This document shows positions 1 through 5,146 of a DNA stretch of 6,395 bases, one piece after another. A program made the position numbers and the translations under genes. Source of the DNA: Clostridiales bacterium (GTDB lineage Bacteria; Bacillota; Clostridia; Christensenellales; Christensenellaceae). The stretch covers positions 297-6,691 of the forward strand of contig JAHZHM010000175.1 of assembly GCA_019420265.1 (NCBI GenBank), written 5' to 3'. Under the pieces are notes generated by a model, which worked only from the letters and a program-made list of their open reading frames with translations, searched no databases and had not been told where the DNA came from. The stretch's first letter is position 1. Every line of letters starts with the position of its first letter.

Positions 1-705
1 CCGGTACACATCTTCGGTAAACATATCCCGCACCGTGCGGAAAAGCAGCGTCTCTTCCGAGTGGATAAGCCTGGGCGCGGAGACAAAATCCGCCTTATCC
101 TGAATCTTGCCCCAAAGCCGTGCCAAGAAGTTGACCTCCCCCGCCAGCTTCTCCTCGGAGCATCCCACGGCCGCCGTGCGCACGATAATGCCCATGCCCT
201 CGGGCTTGTATTTTTCCATAATCGTCTTCAGGCGCTCGCGCTCGGCCTCGTCTTCAATGCGGCGGGAAACGCCCACATGATCCACCGTCGGCATGAGCAC
301 GATCATCCGGCCGGGCAGCGTGATATGCGTCGTGACCCGGGCGCCCTTGGTGCCGCCAGGCTGCTTTAACACCTGCACCATGATCTCCTGGTTCTGCTTC
401 AGTAGATATTTGATGTTGGTGTTTTTCAGCTCCCGGTCCACATTCGCCCGCACGCCCTGGAACTCAAAATCGGATTTATATGCCAGAATATCGCCGGCAT
501 ATAAAAATGCATTCTTTTCCAGGCCCACATCCACAAACGCCGCCTGCATCCCCGGCAAAATATTCTCCACTCTGCCCTTATAGATATGGCCGACAAGCCG
601 CTCGTTGCCGCGGAATTCCACCTGTATTTCTGCCAGCTCCCCATCCTCCAGCAGTGCGACTCTCGCCTCATGCGGGTTGACATCTGCGATGATTTCTCTT
701 TTCAT
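1..705 (-). CDS. rng: Ribonuclease G/E family protein, N-terminal part (runs off the window)
   Basis: Endoribonuclease of the RNase E/G family, which cuts single-stranded 5'-monophosphate RNA in rRNA and mRNA processing; cytoplasmic. The frame is open for exactly 235 codons from ATG at 705 to base 1, so the C-terminal part is missing. The N-terminus MKREIIADVNPHEARVALLE is typical of the family. An S1-type RNA-binding region follows at about residues 36-125, with VGHIYKGRV (38-46) and PGMQAAFVDVGLEKNAFL (51-68). Residues 119-140 carry GTKGARVT and LPGRMIVLMPT, the entry to the RNase H-like/5'-sensor region. The catalytic aspartates of the DNase I-like domain would lie beyond the edge and cannot be checked. 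The start is set by GGAGGG at 712-717, 6 nt upstream. It is the last visible gene of a minus-strand operon, 22 nt after the DUF2344 gene with no terminator between. RNase G is more likely than RNase E from the N-terminus, but the total length is unseen. Confidence 0.93.
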   Translation of the reverse strand, partial: MKREIIADVNPHEARVALLEDGELAEIQVEFRGNERLVGHIYKGRVENILPGMQAAFVDVGLEKNAFLYAGDILAYKSDFEFQGVRANVDRELKNTNIKYLLKQNQEIMVQVLKQPGGTKGARVTTHITLPGRMIVLMPTVDHVGVSRRIEDEAERERLKTIMEKYKPEGMGIIVRTAAVGCSEEKLAGEVNFLARLWGKIQDKADFVSAPRLIHSEETLLFRTVRDMFTEDVYR

Positions 706-727
706 CAAAAACCCTCCAATATGAAAA

Positions 728-1384
728 CTATACAAAAAGCTCGGATAGAGCTTTATATTCCCCATTTTGCTCGGCGTATAAATCCTTGCGAATCGCCCGC
801 ATCTGCTCCAGGCTGCCCAGCTGCTTTTCCGCTTCGGCAATGAGAAGCTTTGGCGTGACAGTCCCGGCGCCGAAATTGCCCAGCATCAGCCGAATGGATT
901 GCCCAAGCTCCGCCTCGTAGATGAGCGGGCGCAAATCCATCTGCCGCGTCTTTCCTTTTCTCTGCCTTTCGATGACAAAGCTCTCCTGCTCCAATAGCTG
1001 CGAAAGCCATGCCGAAAATGCCGCATCCGGCTCTATAATCTCATATTCCGCCCGCACGGCCACCGCCATCAGCTTGCCCAGCCCCTCCGGCAGCTTGCCC
1101 AGCGCGTGAATGGCGAATCCAGATGGCATCTGCTCTGCCAGCGCCTTTTTGGCCGCGGCGCAGTCCATCTCTTCCAGAACCCGCAATTCAAAATAGTCGC
1201 CCTCTGTCTCCAGCCCAACGGCCATGGCAGAGGCAAACGCCATGTTCATATGCGGGTGAAACCCGCTGGAATACTGTGCCGGAATGCCCGCCCGGCGAAC
1301 CGCTCTGGAAAACAGATCCTGCAAATCCAGATGCGATAAAAAGCGGCCAAGGCCCGTTCTGCCAAATTTTACTCCGATTCTCAT
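728..1384 (-). CDS. DUF2344 protein, radical SAM-linked (TIGR03936 type)
   Basis: Conserved protein of unknown function, 218 residues. Family hallmarks are visible: basic N-terminus MRIGVKFGRTG, then FLSHLDLQDLF (15-25), the RR pair at 30-31, and YSSGFHPHMNMAFASAMAVG (38-57), matching the family pattern of S-H-L-D followed by S-x-G-F-x-P-H. A lysine/arginine-rich stretch RQRKGKTRQMDLRPLIY lies in the second half. No membrane segment or signal peptide is seen, so it should be cytoplasmic. The frame is open further upstream to 1432, but ATG at 1384 is preferred: it has GGAGGT at 1395-1400 and overlaps the upstream TGA as ATGA, the usual sign of translational coupling. In some genomes this domain is, as I recall, fused to the C-terminus of the radical SAM protein encoded just upstream; here the two are separate. 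Joint action with that enzyme, perhaps on a nucleic-acid substrate, is inference. Confidence 0.9.
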   Translation of the reverse strand: MRIGVKFGRTGLGRFLSHLDLQDLFSRAVRRAGIPAQYSSGFHPHMNMAFASAMAVGLETEGDYFELRVLEEMDCAAAKKALAEQMPSGFAIHALGKLPEGLGKLMAVAVRAEYEIIEPDAAFSAWLSQLLEQESFVIERQRKGKTRQMDLRPLIYEAELGQSIRLMLGNFGAGTVTPKLLIAEAEKQLGSLEQMRAIRKDLYAEQNGEYKALSELFV

Positions 1385-3198
1385 TTGCTGCAAAACCTCC
1401 CAAGCCCGCATCCCTGGCAGCCTTCCCGGCAATCCGGCGTCGTTTTCGCGGCCTTTGCCTGGGCAAGCTCGCGCTTTAAATAGCGCTCGGAAATATAGGC
1501 ATCGATATGGCTCCAGGGCAAAACTTCTTCCAAATCCCGCTCCCGGCAGGCATAGAAATCCGGGTCGATTCCGGCCAGCTCAAACGCCTTATCATATGCC
1601 TCCTGGCAAAACTGATCCTGCCAGGAGTCAAACTGTGCGCCATTTTTGCGCGCATAGTAGAGCACATCGCAGAGCCTGCGGTCTCCCCTGGCAAAAACCG
1701 CCTCCAGATAGGATAGGGGCGTATCGTGATAGCTGTATTTCACGCCGCGCATCCGCAGTTTTTCCTTTAGATAGCGCTGCTTTTCCCGCAATAAGTCGCC
1801 GCTGTCCTGCGCTTCCCACTGGAAAGGCGTAAAGGGCTTGGGCACAAATGACGCCGTGCTGACGTTGATCTGAAGGCTGCCCCGGCGCAGTTCTTTGGGC
1901 ACCTGCCCAAACACGCTTTTGATTTTGAGCACGAGATCCGCAATGCCGTCCAGATCTTCGTAAGTCTCCGTGGGCAAACCGATCATGAAGTAGAGCTTGA
2001 TGGTCGTGGCGCCGCTCTCAAACGCATAGCGGACGCCGCGCAAAATCTCCTCTTCCGTAATGTTCTTATTGATGACATCCCGCAGCCGCTGCGTCCCCGC
2101 CTCTGGCGCAAAGGTAAAGCTCTGCTTACGGGCGCTCTGCATGCGCTTCGCATATTCCTTCTGGAAGGAATCTACTCGCAGAGAGGGCAGCGAAATGCTC
2201 ACGCGCTTTTGCTCAAATTCATCGAACAACCGCTCCGCCAGTTCCTCTATGCCGCTGTAATCTCCCGAGCTCAGCGAAGAGAGCGAGATTTCCTCATAGC
2301 CCGTATGGTCGATCAGATCCCGCGCCTGCTCGCATAGCGTCTGCACGCTCTTCTCCCGCACTGGCCGGTAGATAAACCCCGCCTGGCAGAACCGGCAGCC
2401 CCGGGTGCAGCCCCGAAAAATCTCCAGCGTTACCCGGTCGTGCACGATGCCGATATTTGGAACGATGAGCTTGTCCGGAAAATAGGCCGAATCCATATCC
2501 AAAAGAAAGCGCTTGCGCACAGGCAGGTTTTCTCCCGCAATCTGCGCAACTGTCCCATCTTCCCGGTAAGTAAATTGCACCAGCGAAGGGACATAAACGC
2601 CTTCAATCCGCGCCGCTTCCCGCAAAAACTTTTCTTTGCAAAATCCCTCTTTTTTATGCGCCTCATAGAGATCCAGCAGCTCCATATTGACCTGCTCTCC
2701 CTCACCGATGATGAACAGATCGATAAAATCTGCCAGCGGTTCCGGGTTATAGGTGCAGGTTCCTCCGGCGATAATCAGCGGGCAGCTCTCGTCTCTCTCC
2801 CGGCTTCTCAGCGGGATGCCTGAAAGCTCCAGCATGCGCAGCACAGTCGTGTAGCACATCTCATAGGAAAGGTTAAAGCCAATGATGTCGAATTCACCGG
2901 CAGGGGTATACGTTTCCAAAGAAAAAAGAGGAATCCCCTCTTTTTCCATCTGCTGCTGCATATCCGGGAAGGGGGCATAGGCCCGCTCCGCATAGGTGTC
3001 CTCTCTCTCGTTGGTCAGGTGATATAGAATAATGCTCCCAAGGTGAGACATCCCCACCTCGTAAATATCCGGAAAAGCGAATAAAAAGCGGATAGGAACA
3101 TCCGTCCGCTTTCTGGCAATCCCAACTTCTCCCCCAATATATCTGCCCGGTTTTTCTACCAAAGGCAGGATTTTCTCTAGTTTTTTCAGGTCGATCAA
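1381..3198 (-). CDS. B12-binding-like radical SAM protein (TIGR03960 type)
   Basis: Radical SAM enzyme of unknown reaction, 605 residues from the chosen start, cytoplasmic. The N-terminal part (about 30-190) resembles the B12-binding-domain radical SAM group: FPDIYEVGMSHLG (42-54), GGTCTYNPEPLADF (145-158) and the GEGE motif (165-168). The cobalamin signature DxHxxG reads D-I-Y-E-V-G, so the lower histidine ligand is absent. The 4Fe-4S motif is CTRGCRFC, with C264, C268 and C271, followed by a TIM-barrel core to about residue 450 (FAPEAGTQRLRDVINKN, KLYFMIGLPTET). The extreme C-terminus holds a second cysteine set, C590, C594, C597 and C603. The start is TTG at 3198 because GGGAGG sits 5 nt upstream at 3204-3209. 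The frame also opens at TTG 3225, which would add nine residues, but that codon lies in a predicted RNA hairpin and has only a poor ribosome site. It is first gene of the unit radical SAM-DUF2344-rng. Confidence 0.92.
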   Translation of the reverse strand: MIDLKKLEKILPLVEKPGRYIGGEVGIARKRTDVPIRFLFAFPDIYEVGMSHLGSIILYHLTNEREDTYAERAYAPFPDMQQQMEKEGIPLFSLETYTPAGEFDIIGFNLSYEMCYTTVLRMLELSGIPLRSRERDESCPLIIAGGTCTYNPEPLADFIDLFIIGEGEQVNMELLDLYEAHKKEGFCKEKFLREAARIEGVYVPSLVQFTYREDGTVAQIAGENLPVRKRFLLDMDSAYFPDKLIVPNIGIVHDRVTLEIFRGCTRGCRFCQAGFIYRPVREKSVQTLCEQARDLIDHTGYEEISLSSLSSGDYSGIEELAERLFDEFEQKRVSISLPSLRVDSFQKEYAKRMQSARKQSFTFAPEAGTQRLRDVINKNITEEEILRGVRYAFESGATTIKLYFMIGLPTETYEDLDGIADLVLKIKSVFGQVPKELRRGSLQINVSTASFVPKPFTPFQWEAQDSGDLLREKQRYLKEKLRMRGVKYSYHDTPLSYLEAVFARGDRRLCDVLYYARKNGAQFDSWQDQFCQEAYDKAFELAGIDPDFYACRERDLEEVLPWSHIDAYISERYLKRELAQAKAAKTTPDCREGCQGCGLGRFCSK

Positions 3199-3203
3199 AA
3201 TTT

Positions 3204-3273
3204 CCTCCCGGAGGGCTTTTTTCAAAGCCTTTTAGCCGGGCAAGCGCCGCGCCGATCTCGCCATGCACTGCCC
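3204..3273 (-). other. Structured 5' leader of the radical SAM operon
   Basis: Three foldable elements are readable in the minus-strand RNA. (1) GGGCAGUGC (3265-3273) can pair with GCGCUUGCCC (3238-3247), giving nine pairs with one bulged U and a 17-nt loop. (2) GGCUUU (3224-3229) and AAAGCC (3214-3219) form a perfect 6-bp stem capped by a GAAA tetraloop (3220-3223) of the stable GNRA class. (3) CCUC next to it can pair with GAGG inside the ribosome-binding site GGGAGG (3204-3209). These are hand-found pairings with no energies computed. The leader matches no riboswitch class that I recognise. A role in controlling translation of the radical SAM gene is inference. Confidence 0.4.
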
Positions 3274-3277
3274 GTAT

Positions 3278-3290
3278 ATGAACTGTTCAT
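3278..3290. promoter_or_regulatory. Perfect 6-1-6 palindrome at the predicted start site (possible operator)
   Basis: ATGAAC-A-GTTCAT is a perfect inverted repeat beginning 3 bp after the -10 box of the minus-strand promoter, so it covers the expected transcription start. With a 1-base centre it is a poor RNA hairpin, which favours a protein-binding site if it is functional. The half-site resembles TGAACA-type repressor sites loosely, but the spacing does not fit the Gram-positive LexA pattern (GAAC-N4-GTTC). The regulator is unknown. Confidence 0.4.
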
Positions 3291-3293
3291 TGT

Positions 3294-3322
3294 ATTATAA
3301 CATCATCTCTGCCAAGGGTCAA
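3294..3322 (-). promoter_or_regulatory. Sigma-A promoter of the radical SAM-DUF2344-rng operon
   Basis: Read on the minus strand: -35 TTGACC (3317-3322), a 17-bp spacer, and a perfect -10 TATAAT (3294-3299) preceded by TG-N, an extended -10. The expected start is near 3287, about 89 nt upstream of the TTG start at 3198. The -35 hexamer contains the TGA stop codon of the SpoIVFB-like gene. No terminator is seen ahead of it, so readthrough from the spoIVF-like genes can add to its output. Confidence 0.8.
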
Positions 3323-4200
3323 ACGCTGCGCCGCAGTTTTGCAATTTCCCGCAGTTTTTCCCCGCTGCCCCGGGAAAGCGCATAATCCATAATCTCCCCC
3401 TCGCCCAGCGTTCCCAGCAGCCGCATATCATCATCCAGAACGTAGAGCAGGTTATAGCTTCTGGCATCCATGCGCGCAATCGCGTCGCCCAGGCTGCGCT
3501 CCCCGCAGACCGCCGTCCCCCGCACCTGCGCACTTCCGCGCCGGAAAATTTCCCTGCGCTTATGCAGCGTATCCTGCATGACGGAAACCGGCGCCGCATG
3601 GTAGTGCTTCGCCGAGGCGAATATCATGAAGCTGCCCATGAGCAGGATTGTGGGGTTGGGCGTCCCGGTCATCCAAAAATGGATGCCCAGCGCCGTTACG
3701 CCCAGCCCCGTCAGCACGCCCATCGCGCTGACCAGCCGCACACACATAAGCTTTGGCATCGCATAAGAGAGCACGCAGCAGAGCACTCTCCCGCCATCCA
3801 TGGGAAGCGCCGGGAGCAAATTCACCGCCGCAAGCGAAAGGTTGGAACGGTAAAGCGCGGCGAGAAACGCATCCTCCGCCGCGACGTCCGTGCCAAATTG
3901 CAGCAGTGCCGCCAAAGCCAGATTCGCCAAAGGCCCGGCGGCCGCCATCGCGATCTCCGCCCCCGGGCTGACGACCGCAAAGCTCTCGATATGCGCCGTG
4001 CATCCAAAGGGCATCAATTCCAGGCTTCTGACGCGCATACCCATCGCCTGCGCCATAATGGCGTGTGCGCTCTCATGCAGCAGCAGCGCCAGGCAAAAGG
4101 CCAATATCGCCCTCACCCCGCTCACATAGCACATGATAAAAACCACCGGGATAAAGATAAAATTGACTTCCAGCCTGCCCCCAAAGAACTTGCTACTCAA
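3319..4200 (-). CDS. spoIVFB: SpoIVFB-like site-2 intramembrane metalloprotease (M50)
   Basis: Zinc intramembrane protease of the S2P/SpoIVFB group, 293 residues (the B. subtilis protein is similar in length). The zinc and catalytic motif HExxH is HESAH, with H42, E43 and H46 in a membrane helix (about 31-50). The second motif NLLPALPMDGG (127-137) supplies the aspartate ligand D135. AAAGPLANL (87-95) is the conserved mid-membrane motif. Further hydrophobic segments lie at about 12-30, 78-100, 152-176 and 184-198. Residues about 210-293 look like a single CBS-like domain, as in SpoIVFB. The start is TTG at 4200, overlapping the upstream gene by 8 nt. Its ribosome site is weak (GAGG 12 nt upstream), suggesting coupled reinitiation. 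In Bacillus this enzyme activates sigma-K in the mother cell. Whether this copy is sporulation-specific or vegetative cannot be told; the substrate is unknown. Confidence 0.9.
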   Translation of the reverse strand: MSSKFFGGRLEVNFIFIPVVFIMCYVSGVRAILAFCLALLLHESAHAIMAQAMGMRVRSLELMPFGCTAHIESFAVVSPGAEIAMAAAGPLANLALAALLQFGTDVAAEDAFLAALYRSNLSLAAVNLLPALPMDGGRVLCCVLSYAMPKLMCVRLVSAMGVLTGLGVTALGIHFWMTGTPNPTILLMGSFMIFASAKHYHAAPVSVMQDTLHKRREIFRRGSAQVRGTAVCGERSLGDAIARMDARSYNLLYVLDDDMRLLGTLGEGEIMDYALSRGSGEKLREIAKLRRSV

Positions 4201-4909
4201 TTTGTGCTGCCGCCTCTGTCATATCCTGCATGCTCAGGGAATCCACATAGCCAATGCCGCTCACCGTCTCCAGGCAGAGCACTTCTCCCGAAAGCTGCCC
4301 CAGCATATCCGAGTTGTTCACCTGATCACCCGCCGAAACGCTGGGGATCACGCCGGAATATGTGCTCTTTGTGCCGTTGATATTCTCGACGACCACGCTG
4401 TCGCTGGTGGTCTTGACGACAACTCCCGGCAAAATTGCGTTGACTCTCGCGCTGCCCTCTCCCTTGATGCTGACATCCTTGCCGCTATCCGAGAAGGATT
4501 CCACAACTTCGCCTTCCAAAGGCAGGCTATAGAGCGAGCTGGAAACGCTGACAGCCTCTCCCTGCTGCCCGCTGACGAACTTCAGCTGGCCAATATCATC
4601 GTCTTTTTCCAGCTCGCTGCCCGTCGCACTCTCAACGCCGCCAATGATCTGGTTAGAGACGGCCGTATCCATGCTTTTTACAGCCCAAATGCCCAGCGCC
4701 AGCACAGCGCAGACCATCGCCCGGCGCGCCAGTTTGCGGTATCCTTCCGGCGCCTCCTGCACCTTTTTGCGGACAGTCTTCCATCCGCTTTTCAGCTCCA
4801 GCAAGCTGCCGCTCGGCTCCTCTTCCACTCTCTGCGGGCGCTGATAAACCGCCGAGCCTCTTTTGCTGGAAATAAATTCGCTGTTCGCCGTTTTTCGGTT
4901 TTCTGCCAT
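4193..4909 (-). CDS. SpoIVFA-like membrane protein with degenerate M23/LytM domain
   Basis: Single-pass membrane protein, 238 residues. A charged cytoplasmic N-terminus (1-61) is followed by one transmembrane segment (about 62-79, ARRAMVCAVLALGIWAVK), a low-complexity linker rich in Ser, Gly and acidic residues, and a C-terminal LytM-like fold (about 128-225). The M23 outline is kept: SLPLEGEVVESF, GKDVSIKG, a G-V-V-V strand, SVVVENINGTKSTYSGV, then VSAGDQVNNSDMLGQL. However, the protein has no histidine at all, so the zinc ligands HxxxD and HxH are gone and it cannot be an active zinc M23 peptidase. B. subtilis SpoIVFA likewise carries a LytM-type domain and holds SpoIVFB in an inhibited complex; this gene directly precedes and overlaps the SpoIVFB-like gene, so that role fits by context. 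The start is ATG at 4909, with GGGAGG at 4918-4923, 8 nt upstream. An in-frame GTG at 4954 lacks such a site. Confidence 0.82.
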   Translation of the reverse strand: MAENRKTANSEFISSKRGSAVYQRPQRVEEEPSGSLLELKSGWKTVRKKVQEAPEGYRKLARRAMVCAVLALGIWAVKSMDTAVSNQIIGGVESATGSELEKDDDIGQLKFVSGQQGEAVSVSSSLYSLPLEGEVVESFSDSGKDVSIKGEGSARVNAILPGVVVKTTSDSVVVENINGTKSTYSGVIPSVSAGDQVNNSDMLGQLSGEVLCLETVSGIGYVDSLSMQDMTEAAAQIE

Positions 4910-5002
4910 ATCAATATCCTCCCTCGCTTTTCGGGTGTAGTAATCTATACTCACTCTGCCGGGAAAATATTTCTCTTTTCTCTGCTTTCACGATTTGTTC
5001 AT

Positions 5003-5031
5003 TTGCCAGAAATAGACCGCTGCGGTATAAT
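5003..5031 (+). promoter_or_regulatory. Sigma-A promoter of rodA
   Basis: -35 TTGCCA (5003-5008), a 17-bp spacer, and a perfect -10 TATAAT (5026-5031). The expected start is near 5038, giving a leader of about 109 nt before the ATG at 5147. The spacer next to the -10 box holds a 5-1-5 palindrome, ACCGC-T-GCGGT (5016-5026), whose last base is the first T of the -10. Confidence 0.78.
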
Positions 5032-5040
5032 AACCTCACG

Positions 5041-5068
5041 GCGTTGCCCGAAGCACAGCTTCGGACGC
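5041..5068 (+). other. Hairpin in the rodA 5' leader
   Basis: CCGAAGC (5048-5054) and GCUUCGG (5058-5064) form a perfect 7-bp stem around an ACA loop. GCGU (5041-5044) and ACGC (5065-5068) extend it by four pairs across a UGC bulge. It begins only a few bases after the predicted transcription start. No U-tract follows, so it is not an intrinsic terminator. It could stabilise the 5' end or be a regulatory element. The remaining 78 nt up to the start codon are G+C-rich with no recognised RNA family. GCGTTGC recurs at 5089-5095. Confidence 0.45.
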
Positions 5069-5146
5069 CTGGAACAGCACTCGGCCCCGCGTTGCACCGC
5101 TTCGCCGCAGTCGCCCGCATTTTTCACCCCAGCGAAAGGAATTCTT

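Noticed and set aside
61..843. Short plus-strand frames opposite RNase G and DUF2344.
   Set aside because: They are shadows of the minus-strand genes, with no motif, ribosome site or promoter.
1385..1432. A longer start for the DUF2344 protein at 1432, adding 16 residues.
   Set aside because: The family N-terminus is the MRIGVKF stretch at 1384, which has a good ribosome site and the ATGA overlap. The extra residues lie wholly within the radical SAM gene's C-terminal cysteine region.
3226..3268. Possible leader peptide starts (GTG 3268; ATG 3264 opening a 10-codon frame ending TAA at 3232) in the radical SAM leader.
   Set aside because: Neither has a usable ribosome-binding site, and the encoded peptides show no attenuator-like run of a single amino acid.
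3562..4380. A 272-codon plus-strand frame antisense to the SpoIVFB-like gene.
   Set aside because: It is rich in Arg, His and Gln with no domain pattern; a mirror of the M50 coding strand.
4942..4972. A possible sporulation sigma-E-like promoter for the SpoIVFA-like gene: AAATATT, 16 bp, TATAGATT on the minus strand.
   Set aside because: The -10 match is partial (5 of 8 from memory) and the spacing is one or two bases too long. It is kept as a weak idea only; no convincing sigma-A promoter was found for this gene either.
4133..5146. An uninterrupted plus-strand frame runs about 1 kb upstream of rodA and would add some 338 residues to it.
   Set aside because: It is antisense to the SpoIVFA-like gene and crosses the rodA promoter. 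The added sequence has no domain character, while ATG at 5147 has a good ribosome site and starts a normal RodA N-terminus.
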